A DNA stretch of 64,000 bases from Candidatus Dormiibacterota bacterium (GTDB taxonomy: Bacteria > Chloroflexota > Dormibacteria > Aeolococcales > Bog-877): NCBI GenBank assembly GCA_027313505.1, contig DAHVDN010000012.1, forward strand, positions 1 through 64,000, written 5' to 3'. This document shows positions 24,131 to 34,140 of this stretch, piece by piece. Position 1 is the stretch's first letter. Each line of letters opens with the position of its first letter. The notes beneath the pieces are model-generated. The model made no database searches and was not told where the DNA came from. It saw only the letters and a list, made by a program, of their open reading frames with translations. The position numbers and the translations under genes are program-made.

Positions 24131-25954
24131 TCAGGCGTCGCCGCCGGCAGCCCCTAGCAGTGCCATCCTCTGCAGCTCCTGATCGGCCAGCGCCGGGTCC
24201 AACTTTCGGAAGAGGGCCCGAGGCGCGGTGAGAGGTTGGCCCGGCTCAAGCCGGGTCGGGACCCAGGATCCGACCGCCCTAGTCCAATCGGTTACCAGCA
24301 CCCGATGGGGGTCGCCATCCCCCAGATCGACCTCCTCCAGCACCGGTAGGGGAGCCAGCAGCCCCTCCTGGCCGAGCATTTCGTGGAGGGCTTGGGAAGA
24401 GAAAGGGAGGAACGGGGTGAACAGCACCTTGAGGTCGGAAATGCACTGCAGTGCTATGAACAGAACGGTTCCTGCGCGCTCACGATCCACCTTCACGAGC
24501 CGCCAGGGCTCCATCTCACCCAGGTACTGATTGACCTTGGCGGCCAGTGCCATCACTTCAGCCAGAGCGCTCTTGAAGTGGGCCGTGCCCAAAAGGTCGC
24601 CCACGTGGTCGAAACCGGACTCGACCGACTGCAGCAGCCCGGCGTCGGCAACTCCAATCTGACCAGGGGTGGGGACAGCTCTGAAGTGCCTGGCGGCGAG
24701 GGTCAGAGTGCGCTGGACCAGGTTGCCCCAGGTCGCCACCAGCTCGTCGTTGTTGCGGCGGATGAATTCCGCCCAGGTGAAGTCGGTGTCCTGAGTCTCC
24801 GGGCCACCGGCTGTCAGGTAGTACCTGAGGGGGTCTGGGTCGTAGCGTAGGAGGAAGTCACGGACCTCGATCACCACTCCGCGGCTACTCGAGAACTTCT
24901 GCCCCTCCTGAGTCAGGAATTCGCTGCTGACCACGTTCTCCGGCAAGACCAGGTGGGGTGCGCCCTCGCCGCCCCCCAGTTCGCCCCCACCTCCGTACCC
25001 CATCAGGATGCTGGGCCAGATCACCGAGTGGAAGACGATGTTGTCCTTGCCCATGAAGTAGAAGTGGCGGGACTCGGGGTCCTGCCACCAATCTCGCCAC
25101 GCCTCTGGTTGCCCACGGAGCCGAGCCCATTCGATGCTCGCGGATAGATAACCGATGACGGCGTCAAACCACACGTAGATGCGTTTGTCGTCCCGCTCTT
25201 CGAACTCGGGAACAGGTACGTGAATTCCCCAGTCTATGTCTCGGGTCACGGCCCTCGGGCGCAGCTCGCCAAGGAGGTTGGAGGAGAAGGCGAGGACATT
25301 GCTGCGCCAGTCACTCTTCTGTTCGAGCCAGTCAGACAGCGCGCTGGCAAAAGCGGGTAGGTCCAGGAAGAAGTGCTCCGACTCGCGGAAGACCGGCGGT
25401 GCTCCGTCGATCTTCGATCGGGGATCGATAAGGTCCTGGGGGTCCAGCATCCGGCCGCAGTTGTCGCACTGGTCGCCGCGGGCCGAAGTGTAGCCGCAAT
25501 GTGGGCAGGTGCCCTCTATGTAGCGGTCCGGCAGGGTTCGCCCAGTCTTTTCGGAGAATGCCCCGAGCTGAGTCCTACGAATGAGGAAGCCCTTCTCATA
25601 GAGGGTGCGGAAGAGGTCCTGAACAACCAACTGGTGGTTTTTGGTGGTGGTTCTGGTGAACAGGTCGTAGCTCAGCCCGAGCCTTCGCAGGTCCTCCGTG
25701 ATCACCTGGCTGTAGCGGTCGGCGATCTCGCGCGGACCGATCCCCTCGCGGTCGGCCGCCACCAGAATCGGGGTTCCGTGCTCATCGGTCCCGCTCACCA
25801 TGAGGACCTTGGCCCCACGCAGGCGCTGGAATCGTGCGAAGACGTCGGAAGGCACGCCGAAGCCCGCGACGTGTCCGATGTGGCGAGGCCCGCTGGCGTA
25901 CGGCCAGGCCACGGCGACCAGGATGTGTTCGGAGGACGGTTGCTTTGAACTCAA
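24131..25954 (-). CDS. metG: Methionyl-tRNA synthetase
   Basis: This class I synthetase charges tRNA-Met. The 607-aa product has the HIGH motif in [10 protein letters not shown], a zinc knuckle with CPHC and CDNC (four cysteines), and the KMSKS counterpart FSSSRG in [15 protein letters not shown]. The anticodon-binding helical domain follows; there is no C-terminal tRBD. TTG 25954 is chosen because the Rossmann fold starts at [12 protein letters not shown] a few residues later, and the in-frame extension to 26191 crosses the divergent glycosyltransferase gene. The promoter region is shared with that gene within about 50 bp. Confidence 0.95.
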   Translation of the reverse strand: MSSKQPSSEHILVAVAWPYASGPRHIGHVAGFGVPSDVFARFQRLRGAKVLMVSGTDEHGTPILVAADREGIGPREIADRYSQVITEDLRRLGLSYDLFTRTTTKNHQLVVQDLFRTLYEKGFLIRRTQLGAFSEKTGRTLPDRYIEGTCPHCGYTSARGDQCDNCGRMLDPQDLIDPRSKIDGAPPVFRESEHFFLDLPAFASALSDWLEQKSDWRSNVLAFSSNLLGELRPRAVTRDIDWGIHVPVPEFEERDDKRIYVWFDAVIGYLSASIEWARLRGQPEAWRDWWQDPESRHFYFMGKDNIVFHSVIWPSILMGYGGGGELGGGEGAPHLVLPENVVSSEFLTQEGQKFSSSRGVVIEVRDFLLRYDPDPLRYYLTAGGPETQDTDFTWAEFIRRNNDELVATWGNLVQRTLTLAARHFRAVPTPGQIGVADAGLLQSVESGFDHVGDLLGTAHFKSALAEVMALAAKVNQYLGEMEPWRLVKVDRERAGTVLFIALQCISDLKVLFTPFLPFSSQALHEMLGQEGLLAPLPVLEEVDLGDGDPHRVLVTDWTRAVGSWVPTRLEPGQPLTAPRALFRKLDPALADQELQRMALLGAAGGDA

Positions 25955-26006
25955 GACCCGAACGATGGTAGTCGGTGTGGTCACCCGAAGGTGGAACAAT
26001 GCCCAG

Positions 26007-27080
26007 GTGCCTTTGAGACCGCGGGTGCTGCTGGTGATCGCGGACAGCTCGCGCACGGGTGGCCCCGAGCACGTTTTGACATTGGCCCGAGAGATCCAGA
26101 GATCCGGCTGGCAGGCTGCTGTGGTCTGCCCTGAGGGCGATCTGCGGGACCGATGCCGCGAGGCGGGGCTGGACAGCTGGCCGGTGTCCATGAGCGGCCG
26201 GTCTCTGGTCGCCGCCCCGGTCCGCCTGCGGCAGCTTATCCGTCGATACCACGCGGATGTGATCCACAGTCACGGACTCAGGGCTGGAGGGGTCGTGCGC
26301 CGTTCGCGGATCGCTTCCCCTTGGGTGCAGACCCATCATCTGGATGGATGGTTCACGACCGGGAGACCTCGCTTCGCGCTCCACCGCCACGAGATGAAAG
26401 CGCAGGTAGCCAGGGCCAACCTCCAGATCGCCGTCTCTCAGTCGGTGGCCGATTTTCTCAGCGGAGAGGCCGGAGTCAGGAAGGCGCTGATTCGTGTCGT
26501 CCCCAACGGGATAGAACCTCTGGAGCGACATCGCCTTTTTCGGGGTGGGACGACCGTCGTGGGGGTGCTGGCCAGTTTGGTGTCGAGCAAAGGTGTCGAT
26601 CTGGCGGTCATGGCCCTGGCCACCCCTCAAGGCCGGGGCTTGAAGCTGCTGGTGGGTGGAACCGGGCCCGAGCTCGCCAACCTGGTGGACCTGGCCGAGC
26701 GTTTGGGGGTGGCTGGTCGGACCAGTTTTCTGGGCCGAGTCACCGACCGGCAGGATTTCTTCGATCGCTGCGACGTGGTCTGGGTGCCGAGCCGAGCGGA
26801 GCCCTTCGGGCTGGTCGCCTGCGAGGCTATGAGCGCCGGGGTACCAGTTGTGGCCAGCAGGGTGGGGGGTCTGCCAGAAATCCTCGATGCCCCTTCGGCT
26901 GGTGCCTTGGTCGCTCCCGCAAACCCCGCAGCTCTGGCCAGCGTTACGGTCGCCCTGTTGAGTGATGGGGAGCGCTACTCCAGGCTATCGGCCGCCGGGG
27001 CTGAACGGGTCAGGCAGCGCTTCACGGCGGCCCGAATGGCGGCCTTGACTCGGGGGGTGTATCGAGAGTTACTCGACTGA
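26007..27080 (+). CDS. Glycosyltransferase family 4 protein
   Basis: The 357-aa protein has the GT-B fold. The N-terminal domain starts [26 protein letters not shown], typical of GT4, with [11 protein letters not shown] later. The C-terminal domain carries the nucleotide-sugar motif: [29 protein letters not shown], including the EX7E pair (E and E eight apart). Acceptor and sugar are unknown; related enzymes build lipoglycans or exopolysaccharide. GTG 26007 is the first good start, and the in-frame frame upstream overlaps metG. Divergent from metG. Confidence 0.9.
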   Translation: MPLRPRVLLVIADSSRTGGPEHVLTLAREIQRSGWQAAVVCPEGDLRDRCREAGLDSWPVSMSGRSLVAAPVRLRQLIRRYHADVIHSHGLRAGGVVRRSRIASPWVQTHHLDGWFTTGRPRFALHRHEMKAQVARANLQIAVSQSVADFLSGEAGVRKALIRVVPNGIEPLERHRLFRGGTTVVGVLASLVSSKGVDLAVMALATPQGRGLKLLVGGTGPELANLVDLAERLGVAGRTSFLGRVTDRQDFFDRCDVVWVPSRAEPFGLVACEAMSAGVPVVASRVGGLPEILDAPSAGALVAPANPAALASVTVALLSDGERYSRLSAAGAERVRQRFTAARMAALTRGVYRELLD

Positions 27081-27097
27081 CCGACACCCGGACGGCG

Positions 27098-27703
27098 CTA
27101 CTTTTTGGAGGCCTGGTAGTAGGGGTTGGCACCCTGGGCGTGGTCGGTGGTGTCCACGACGTCGTGAAGCTCGGCAAACCGCTCCAGGATGGTTGTTCGA
27201 ACCCCCTGTGAGAGGGTTACCTCGGCCAGTCCGCACCCCTGGCATCCGCCACCCATCTGGACATAGGCGACTCCGTCGGCGATGTCCAGGAGACCGATGT
27301 ACCCACCGTGCGCTGCGACAGCGGGATTGATCTCCTGGTCCAGCAGCTCTTGAACTGCCTGAGCCAGGGGGTCGGCATCGGGGTTGTAGCTGGTCTCCAG
27401 CGACAGTGCTCCAGAGACGACATCGGCGTCGACCGTGGCGCCGATCACGTGACGGGAGATCACCTTGGGGGCCACGAATGAGATGTCCTCCGACCCGCGA
27501 ACCAGGATCTCGTCATCCTTCAGGTCACCACTCTCAACAAGGGCGAAGGTGAAGCTGAGCCGCTCACCGACCAGACCTGCCGGAGTCACCGAGATCCAAC
27601 CCTCGGGATGTCCCTGACGTTGGCGGAACGCGCGTATCCTCTCCGCTCCGCGCTCGGTGAGGTTGAGCTCAGGGACCGCTGGCAGCGTGGTGTCCATGAG
27701 CAT
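27098..27703 (-). CDS. Nfu-type iron-sulfur cluster carrier (NifU C-terminal domain)
   Basis: The 201-aa protein combines an N-terminal HesB/IscA-like domain without its cysteines (AERIRAFRQRQ to YNPDADPLAQAV) and a C-terminal NifU domain (INPAVAAHGGYIGLLDIADGVAYVQMGGGCQGCGLAEVTL) with the CxxC that binds a 4Fe-4S cluster. This is the NfuA architecture, delivering clusters to target enzymes. Starts at ATG 27703 or 27697. The divergent ATP-grasp gene begins at 27715, leaving at most 17 bp between start codons, so each promoter must lie inside the other gene or the transcripts are leaderless. Confidence 0.9.
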   Translation of the reverse strand: MLMDTTLPAVPELNLTERGAERIRAFRQRQGHPEGWISVTPAGLVGERLSFTFALVESGDLKDDEILVRGSEDISFVAPKVISRHVIGATVDADVVSGALSLETSYNPDADPLAQAVQELLDQEINPAVAAHGGYIGLLDIADGVAYVQMGGGCQGCGLAEVTLSQGVRTTILERFAELHDVVDTTDHAQGANPYYQASKK

Positions 27704-27714
27704 AGTCTGACGGC

Positions 27715-28962
27715 ATGGCTCGTCGAGTGTTGTTCGTGCTCCCAACTGGCACCTACCGGGCAGGTGCATTCCTCAGCGCCGCCGCGAAGCTGCAGTTGGA
27801 GGTGGTGGTGGCCACCGAGGAGCCGTCGACTTTGGGCTGGAAGCACCCGGAGTCGGAGGTGGTCGTAGACCTCGATCGCCCCGACAATGTGGCCGAGGCC
27901 GTGGCTCACCTCAACCAGGGGGAGCGGCTTGAGGCGGTGGTGGCGGTGGACGAGGCCTCGGTCCTGGTGGCCGCTCACCTAGGGGAAGCACTCGGCCTCC
28001 GGGGAAACTCGGTAGCGGCAGCTCGGGCCACCCGTGACAAGGCTCTGTTGCGGTCCAGGCTGCTCCGAGCTGGGGTCCCTCAGCCGGAGTGGGCGCTATG
28101 GGAAGGGGAGACACCCCCTCCTTGGCGCACCTTCCCGGCGGTGTTGAAGCCTTTGGACCAGGCCGCTAGCCGCGGAGTCATCCGTATCGATCGACCATCT
28201 GACCTTCCCTCTGCCGCCCGGCGCATCCGAAAACTCTTGTCAAAAGATCCACGATGCCCGCCAAGCAATGGCCTCCACCAGTACCCACTTCTCCTGGAGG
28301 CCTTCGTTCCCGGTCCCGAGGTCGCCGCGGAGGCTTTGGTTCGCAACGGCGAAATAATCCCCCTGGCAATCTATGACAAGCCGGAACCGCTCGACGGGCC
28401 GTACTTCGAAGAGACCATCTACACGGTGCCGACCGCACTTGCACCCGAGGCCGCTGACCAGGTGTGGGGCACCCTTCAGGCGGCGATAACGGCGATTGGC
28501 CTGATGTGCGGTCCGGTGCACGCCGAACTGCGGCTCGGGGCCGCGATTCCGCGAGTCATAGATCTGGCATCTCGCGCCATCGGCGGCCACTGCTCGGCGG
28601 TGCTCCACTTTGCCGCCGGCCTTTCGCTTGAGGAACTCATCCTGCGCAACGCGGTTGGAGATGCACTTCCGGACACCTCCCTGGTGAAGGGGGGGTTCGG
28701 GGTGATGATGCTCCCCGTGCCCCGAACCGGTTGGCTGAGGGGTGTTGTCGGTCGGGATGAGGTGCTGTCGCTTCCAGGAGTCGAGGGGCTGGAGATCGCC
28801 GTTCCGGTAGGCGGATGGGTCGCCTCCCCGCCGGAGGGAAACAGGTATCTCGGATTCCTGTTTGCCAAAGGGAAGGATGGTGGCGACGCCGCGGGGCTCC
28901 TGAAGCAGGCCGAGGCGAAGCTGACGTTTGTCATCGACGAGGAGGCACCGGGGGACGGCTGA
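27715..28962 (+). CDS. ATP-grasp domain-containing protein (carboxylate-amine ligase-like)
   Basis: The 415-aa protein has the ATP-grasp organisation: an N-terminal Rossmann-like domain (LFVLPTGTYRAGAFLSAAAKL), a central nucleotide-binding domain (TRDKALLRSRLLRAGVPQPEW, VLKPLDQAASRGV), and catalytic acidic residues in EAFVPGPEVAAEALVRNGEI and GPVHAELRLG. A DxxR-like ending in VIDLASRAIGG follows. Such ligases join carboxylates to amines or thiols through acyl phosphates; homologues make dipeptides, lysine-linked carriers or natural products. No substrate can be named. The stop codon lies inside a G-rich hairpin. Confidence 0.87.
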   Translation: MARRVLFVLPTGTYRAGAFLSAAAKLQLEVVVATEEPSTLGWKHPESEVVVDLDRPDNVAEAVAHLNQGERLEAVVAVDEASVLVAAHLGEALGLRGNSVAAARATRDKALLRSRLLRAGVPQPEWALWEGETPPPWRTFPAVLKPLDQAASRGVIRIDRPSDLPSAARRIRKLLSKDPRCPPSNGLHQYPLLLEAFVPGPEVAAEALVRNGEIIPLAIYDKPEPLDGPYFEETIYTVPTALAPEAADQVWGTLQAAITAIGLMCGPVHAELRLGAAIPRVIDLASRAIGGHCSAVLHFAAGLSLEELILRNAVGDALPDTSLVKGGFGVMMLPVPRTGWLRGVVGRDEVLSLPGVEGLEIAVPVGGWVASPPEGNRYLGFLFAKGKDGGDAAGLLKQAEAKLTFVIDEEAPGDG

Positions 28963-28975
28963 GGGGCCGTCCCCC
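28950..28975 (+). terminator. G/C hairpin at the end of the ATP-grasp gene
   Basis: GGGGGACGG (28950-28958) and CCGTCCCCC (28967-28975) form a 9-bp stem around an 8-nt loop that contains the stop codon. There is no U-run, so it may be a weak terminator or an mRNA-stabilising hairpin between convergent genes. Confidence 0.5.
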
Positions 28976-28981
28976 AGGGGC

Positions 28982-30280
28982 TCACTTCGCCAGGTGGCGC
29001 ATCTCCGACCCCCCATACAGCTGGCGCGGGCGTCCTATCCGTTGCTCGGGGTCTAGGAGACCCTCCTCCCAGTGGGCGAGCCATCCTGGAGTGCGGCCTA
29101 TGGCGAACAGGACCGGGAACATCTCAACTGGGATGCCCATGGCCAGGTAGATGATGCCTGAGTAGAAGTCTACATTCGGGTAGAGCTTATGGCTGATGAA
29201 GTAATCGTCCGCCAGAGCGATCCGCTCCACTTCCAGGGCGATGTCCAGCAAAGGGCTCCTCCCTGTCACCTCGAAGACCTGCTCTGCGACCTTCTTGATG
29301 AGCAGGGCCCTGGGGTCGAAGTTCTTGTAAACTCGATGGCCGAAGCCCATAAGCCGGAACTCGCCAGCCTTCACCCGGCGGATGTAGTCCGGGATGTTGT
29401 CCACGGTGCCGATGGCCTGGAGCATCCTTAGGACCTGCTCGTTGGCACCTCCGTGAAGGGGCCCATAAAGGGCAGCGCAGGCGGCGGACAGCGCCGCGTA
29501 GGGGTCGGCCTCAGAGCTGCCCACCATTCGCATGGTGCTGGTTGAGCAGTTCTGCTCGTGGTCGGCGTGCAGCACCAAGAGCACGTTGAGGGCATGCTCC
29601 AGGATCGGGTTGGGTTGGTACTTGAGCTCGGTGGCCCGCCACATCATGTTGAGGAAGTTGCCGGCATAGGAGAGGTCGTCATCCGGATATGCGTAATACA
29701 GCCCCATCGCATGTCGGTAAGCGAAGGCTGCCAGGGTGGGCATCTTGGCAATCAGTCGGACGATCTGGCGATGCCGAATCTCGGGATCCCGGATCTGCTT
29801 CGACTCGGGGTAGAAGGTGGAGAGCGCGCCAACAGCGGAGACCAGCATCCCCATCGGGTGGGCATCATGGTGAAACCCGTCGATGAAGTGCTTGATGCTC
29901 TCGTGGATGAAGGTGTGGTTGGTGATCTCGTCGGTCCAAACCCGGAGCCGGTCGCCATCAGGGAGCTCTCCGTTCAGCAGGAGGTAGGCGATCTCAAGAA
30001 AGCTGCGGCTATCGGCCAGCTCCTCTATGGGGTAGCCCCGGTACCTCAGAATCCCCTTGTCACCATCGATGTAGGTGATGGTGCTCCGGCAGCTGGCGGT
30101 GTTTTGGAAGGCAGGGTCATAGCCCATGAGGCCAAAGTCGTCGTCAGAGGTTTTGATCTGCCGGAGATCCAGGGTCCGGATGGCTCCGTCGACTATCGGC
30201 AACTCATAGCTCTTTCCGGTCCGTGAGTCGGTGACCTGCAGAGTTCCCTCTGATCCATCGGCAGCCGATCCTTCCGCCAT
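28982..30280 (-). CDS. gltA: Citrate synthase
   Basis: This enzyme condenses oxaloacetate with acetyl-CoA in the TCA cycle. The 432-aa protein belongs to the longer, hexameric-type group. Active-site motifs are GPLHGGANE (His), GFGHRVYKNFDPRA (second His) and NVDFYSG (Asp). The N-terminal beta-rich segment (LQVTDSRTGKSYELPI) is typical of this type, which is often NADH-sensitive in gram-negatives. ATG 30280 is preferred: GGAGG lies 6 nt upstream of it but directly abuts the other ATG at 30286. Confidence 0.96.
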   Translation of the reverse strand: MAEGSAADGSEGTLQVTDSRTGKSYELPIVDGAIRTLDLRQIKTSDDDFGLMGYDPAFQNTASCRSTITYIDGDKGILRYRGYPIEELADSRSFLEIAYLLLNGELPDGDRLRVWTDEITNHTFIHESIKHFIDGFHHDAHPMGMLVSAVGALSTFYPESKQIRDPEIRHRQIVRLIAKMPTLAAFAYRHAMGLYYAYPDDDLSYAGNFLNMMWRATELKYQPNPILEHALNVLLVLHADHEQNCSTSTMRMVGSSEADPYAALSAACAALYGPLHGGANEQVLRMLQAIGTVDNIPDYIRRVKAGEFRLMGFGHRVYKNFDPRALLIKKVAEQVFEVTGRSPLLDIALEVERIALADDYFISHKLYPNVDFYSGIIYLAMGIPVEMFPVLFAIGRTPGWLAHWEEGLLDPEQRIGRPRQLYGGSEMRHLAK

Positions 30281-30286
30281 CTCCAT

Positions 30287-30690
30287 CCTCCTACTCAGCA
30301 GGGCCGGAGCCCTGGTTCAAATCGCCTTCACTTGATCCCGAGCCAACTGCCCGGCTGTTTTCCCAGCCCCCATCTTCCCGCTTCGAGATATCTCCTTGCG
30401 ACTTCGGTAGTTATGGCCGGCGCGCCGGCGAAGAATACGACCAGCCCCAAAGGTGCGCCGGATAGAGGGGGGCCCCCATCCCTGGCGATCCCTGCGCCCT
30501 CAAACCACCTCACGACCGCCTATCCGCGGAGATCCTCGGTGGGCGGAACCCAAAGGCGGCCCACTCGGAGGTTTTGGAGGCCGTGATGGGTTGGGAACTG
30601 GGGGTTTAGCCGGGTACCGGCCGCCAGTGGTCCAGGGCACAAAGTCACCTTGTCCCCTCACCGAACTCTGCCTTGGCACCGGGCTCGGCA
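30287..30690. other. Intergenic region, no gene seen
   Basis: About 400 bp lie between the starts of the divergent citrate synthase and ArdC-like genes. Short frames on both strands have no ribosome sites or recognisable content. The promoters of both genes must be here, but I cannot identify clear hexamers. Immediately after it, inside the uncertain N-terminus of the next gene, CCTGGTCCGG occurs twice in tandem (30729-30748). Confidence 0.5.
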
Positions 30691-31617
30691 ATGCGCCTAA
30701 AGGGGTCGATCCAGCACCGGGTGGAGCGCCTGGTCCGGCCTGGTCCGGCCCGCCCAGCGGACAGATCCGGTGTGACAGGGACCAGTTCTCAGGAGGTAAG
30801 TTCGGCGAGACCGATAGACTTAGGCCGGGAGGAGATCCTGGCCCAGCTCACCGAAGGAGTTCGAGCTCTCGCCGAGTCGGATCGTTGGATGAACTGGCTG
30901 AGGATCTGCCGGCGCTTTAGGCGCTACAGCTTTCACAACCAAATCCTCATTCTCACCCAGCGGCCCACGGCGACCAGGGTGGCCGGTTACCGAACCTGGC
31001 AGGGGCTCGGTCGGCAGGTACGCCGCGGCGAACGGGGATTGGCTATCTTGGCCCCCTGTCACCCACCGGTTCACCTCGAGGAGGCAACCGACGAGTTGCT
31101 GCCAAGCCCTGTGACCTTTTTCCGGGTCGTCAGAGTTTTCGATCTGGAACAGACAGACGGCCCACCACTTCCCTCTCCGGTGGCGGACCTGGACGACGGC
31201 GGGCGCCATCCCGAGCTGGACATGCTCCTCACGAGAGCCGTCGAGTTCGGATTCTCCGTGGAATTCTGGGAGCTCAAGGGCGATCTCCATGGGGACTGCA
31301 GTCACGCCCTGCGCCGGATCCGTCTTGACCGAAGAATGGCTGCAGCGCAGATGACCAAGACGCTCTGCCACGAACTGGCGCACGCGCTGCTGCATGGGGT
31401 GGCGTACGAGACCGGCCGGGCGCTCGCGGAACTGGAGGCCGAGAGTGTGGCCTACCTCGTCTGCCACGACCTTGGGATCGACAGCGCCGCCTACAGTTTC
31501 GGGTATCTGGCCAGCTGGGCCGGTGGAGGACCAGAGGCGGAACGAGCAATCATCGCCTCGGGTGGGAGAATTTCCATGGCAGCCACCAAGATCCTGGGGG
31601 AGGTGGAACTGGCGTAG
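30691..31617 (+). CDS. ArdC-like protein: ssDNA-binding N-domain plus zinc metallopeptidase
   Basis: The 308-aa product matches the ArdC antirestriction-like layout. The N-domain (about residues 45-130: LAESDRWMNWLRICRRFRRYSFHNQILILTQ then VAGYRTWQGLGRQVRRGERGLAILAP) is followed by a peptidase domain with LCHELAHALLH (HExxH) and a downstream Glu (LEAESVAYLVC). In plasmids ArdC protects incoming DNA from restriction; chromosomal copies are often linked to mobile DNA, but none is adjacent here. The N-terminus is uncertain: ATG 30691, ATG 30673 and GTG 30772 are all possible, and the first 40 residues look non-conserved. Confidence 0.8.
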   Translation: MRLKGSIQHRVERLVRPGPARPADRSGVTGTSSQEVSSARPIDLGREEILAQLTEGVRALAESDRWMNWLRICRRFRRYSFHNQILILTQRPTATRVAGYRTWQGLGRQVRRGERGLAILAPCHPPVHLEEATDELLPSPVTFFRVVRVFDLEQTDGPPLPSPVADLDDGGRHPELDMLLTRAVEFGFSVEFWELKGDLHGDCSHALRRIRLDRRMAAAQMTKTLCHELAHALLHGVAYETGRALAELEAESVAYLVCHDLGIDSAAYSFGYLASWAGGGPEAERAIIASGGRISMAATKILGEVELA

Positions 31618-31671
31618 GCCGGAGCGGCAGGGTACATCCGAACCGATCGACGACGGGTCAGCGCTTTATGG

Positions 31672-33420
31672 TTGGCACACCAATTCATGAGTGCCAGTCC
31701 AGATGAGTCAGCGGGAGCAGCGAGCAACCGGACCGCGTTGAGCGCTCACGCCCAACAGCCTGCGCTGGTCGAGGCCGGGATATTGCTGGCCTCGGAGCTG
31801 GCGCTGCCAAACGTTCTAAGGCGCTTGGTCGAGCTGGCAACGGAGTTCACGGGAGCGCGGTATGGAGCTCTGGGAGTGCTGGCCGGGGACGGGACGATCG
31901 GGGAGTTCATCACAGTCGGTCTGTCCGAGACAGAGCGGCAGGCGATCGGTGCACCGCCCCGCGGTCTCGGTGTTCTCGGCCTCCTGGTCCAGCGTCCCGA
32001 GCCGCTGCGTTTGGAGCGCATCCAGGACCACTCCAGATCGGTTGGTTTTCCTCCCCACCATCCCCTGATGTCCAGCTTCCTCGGAGCTCCGGTGCGAGCA
32101 CGGGGTCGGGTCTTCGGCAACTTGTACCTGACCGAGAAGGCAGGTGGTGTGCCCTTCGACGCCGGCGACGAGCAGCTGCTCGTAACCCTCGCGGGGCAGG
32201 CGGGAGTCGCCATCGCTAACTCTGAGAGCTTTGAGGAGCTGCGTCAGCGGGAGCGGTGGCTCCAGGCCCTGCAGGCGATAACCTCCGCAATGCTCTCGGG
32301 AGGGTCCATCGACGCTTTGCACTCCGCCATAGTCAGGGTGGCTCGCGAGATGACGGACTCTGTGATGAGCGCTGTAATACGGCCGCGAGACGAGGATCCC
32401 AGCAGGCTTTGGGTCACTGCGGTCGACGGTCGGGGGGCCCACCGGCTCGAGCACCTGGAGCTTCCGACCAAGGGCACAGCCTCCCACGCCGTGATGCGCA
32501 GCGGCCGGCCTCGGCTGGTGGAGACCGGTAGTGCGCAGGCCGCCTGGTTCGCCCGGGCGGGGGTTGAGGTAGGGCCGATGATGGTGGTGCCACTGAGCGT
32601 TCGGCAGCGGGCGGAGGGGACGATCATCATCGCCCGGGCACCGGGGGCCAGCCCCTTCCAGCAGGAGGATCTGAGCCTCCTTGACAGTTTTGCCAGCCAG
32701 GCTGCGCTGGCGATCGACTACCTGCAGATCCAGGAGCAACTCCAGCACCTTGCGGTCCTCCAGGAGCGTCAGCGAATCGCCCGGGATATTCACGATGACC
32801 CGGTGCAGGCGGTCATCTATCTGGCACGTCGGCTGGAGTTTCTGGCGGCGGCTCCGGATTTGACCGGGCCGGCGGCCCGTCAGCTGGATCAGGTTCGAAG
32901 CCTGGCGGTGGCAGTGGCTGACGGGCTACGTCAGTTGACCGAGGGGCTGAGGTCCGAAACCCTGGAGCAGCATGGGCTGGGCCCAGCGCTGACCGAGTTG
33001 GGACAGCGCTTTCAGGAGCGCTCCGGGGTCAAGGTCGAGGTTCGCACCACCGGGGAGGTCACAAGGTGGCCGGCGGCGCTGGAACGAGGATGGCTGCGCA
33101 TAGCCCAGGAGGCGATTTCGAATGTGGAGCGACACGCTGGCGCGGGCCTGGTCGTGATTCGGGTGGATCAGCGCGGAGAGCTCCTGAGGCTGGCCATTCG
33201 AGATGATGGGGTAGGGTTTCGCGCAAAGAATAGCCGGGCTCCCAACGAGGGGCTCGGTATGCTCGGAATGCGGGAGCGGGCGCAGCTGCTTGGGGGGTCC
33301 TTCTGGGTCCGTTCACGCCCGGGCCGCGGCGCTCTGGTGTTGGTCCGGGTGGTCCGTCAAGCCAGCGGCAGCGCCGGCTCGGGGGAGCTGCAGCGTTTGT
33401 CGACGGGGGCAAACACCTAG
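31672..33420 (+). CDS. GAF-domain sensor histidine kinase (DevS/NarX-like, HisKA_3)
   Basis: The 582-aa soluble kinase has two GAF domains (about 35-190 and 205-355), a HisKA_3 dimerisation helix with phospho-accepting His in IARDIHDDPVQ, and a HATPase_c domain with N box QEAISNVERHA, G1 DDGVGF and GLGMLGMRERA. This is the arrangement of DevS/DosT-type kinases, whose GAF domains bind heme in mycobacteria; heme ligands cannot be assigned here by eye. The next gene is a NarL-type response regulator 63 bp downstream, its likely partner. Confidence 0.92.
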   Translation: MAHQFMSASPDESAGAASNRTALSAHAQQPALVEAGILLASELALPNVLRRLVELATEFTGARYGALGVLAGDGTIGEFITVGLSETERQAIGAPPRGLGVLGLLVQRPEPLRLERIQDHSRSVGFPPHHPLMSSFLGAPVRARGRVFGNLYLTEKAGGVPFDAGDEQLLVTLAGQAGVAIANSESFEELRQRERWLQALQAITSAMLSGGSIDALHSAIVRVAREMTDSVMSAVIRPRDEDPSRLWVTAVDGRGAHRLEHLELPTKGTASHAVMRSGRPRLVETGSAQAAWFARAGVEVGPMMVVPLSVRQRAEGTIIIARAPGASPFQQEDLSLLDSFASQAALAIDYLQIQEQLQHLAVLQERQRIARDIHDDPVQAVIYLARRLEFLAAAPDLTGPAARQLDQVRSLAVAVADGLRQLTEGLRSETLEQHGLGPALTELGQRFQERSGVKVEVRTTGEVTRWPAALERGWLRIAQEAISNVERHAGAGLVVIRVDQRGELLRLAIRDDGVGFRAKNSRAPNEGLGMLGMRERAQLLGGSFWVRSRPGRGALVLVRVVRQASGSAGSGELQRLSTGANT

Positions 33421-33483
33421 ACCGCGCCGGGGTTTCCGACCGAGTGGCGCTCTCGGTTTCCGGTTAGGGTTTGAAGGAGAGAT

Positions 33484-34140
33484 ATGTCTGATCAGATCAC
33501 CATCGTCATAGCCGAGGATCACACCCTGGTTCGTGAGGGGACGCGGGAGATCCTGGCTCGGGAAGCGGATCTCCTCGTGGTAGGGGAAGCCGCCCGCGGG
33601 GACGAGGCGGTCATCTTGGTGCGGCAGCTCCTGCCCATGGTGCTGCTCATGGACATGCGCATGCCGGGACTGACAGGAATCGAGGTGACCCGACAGCTCA
33701 TGGTCGACCTCCCAGATCTCAAAATACTCATCCTCAGCGCTCACGAGGACGAGGATTATGTGCGTGAGGCGCTGGCGTCAGGGGCCTCTGGTTACCTCCT
33801 CAAAACCGCTCCCGGGCGAGAACTGGTGGAGGGGGTCAGGGCCGTGGCTGCCGGCTCGACCGTCCTCTCTCCCACCCTGAGCCGCAAGCTTGCCCAGTCC
33901 CGAATGGATCCCAGCAGAGCCACTGATCGGCTCAGTTCCCGAGAGTTCGCGGTCCTGCGGCTAATCGCCCAAGGTAGGGCGAACAAGGAGATCGCGGTCG
34001 AGCTCGGCATCAGCCTGCGCACCGTGGAGGGCCATCTTCACAACATCTTTGAGAAGCTTCGCGTGACATCCCGGACCGAGGCCGTGGTGCACGCCGTGAA
34101 CCATGGCCTCCTCTCAATTGGTGAGCCGGGGGAGCGGTGA
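33484..34140 (+). CDS. NarL/FixJ-type response regulator
   Basis: The 218-aa protein has a receiver domain (IVIAEDHTLVREG, phospho-Asp in VLLMDMRMPGLTG, conserved Thr/Ser region LILSAHED and Lys in YLLKTA). A LuxR-type HTH follows (LSSREFAVLRLIAQGRANKEIAVELGISLRTVEGHLHNIFEKL). It follows a GAF histidine kinase and overlaps a second kinase by 4 nt (GTGA). ATG 33484 follows GAAGGAGAG. Targets are not visible; the neighbouring DoxX and universal stress genes are reasonable candidates. Confidence 0.95.
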   Translation: MSDQITIVIAEDHTLVREGTREILAREADLLVVGEAARGDEAVILVRQLLPMVLLMDMRMPGLTGIEVTRQLMVDLPDLKILILSAHEDEDYVREALASGASGYLLKTAPGRELVEGVRAVAAGSTVLSPTLSRKLAQSRMDPSRATDRLSSREFAVLRLIAQGRANKEIAVELGISLRTVEGHLHNIFEKLRVTSRTEAVVHAVNHGLLSIGEPGER

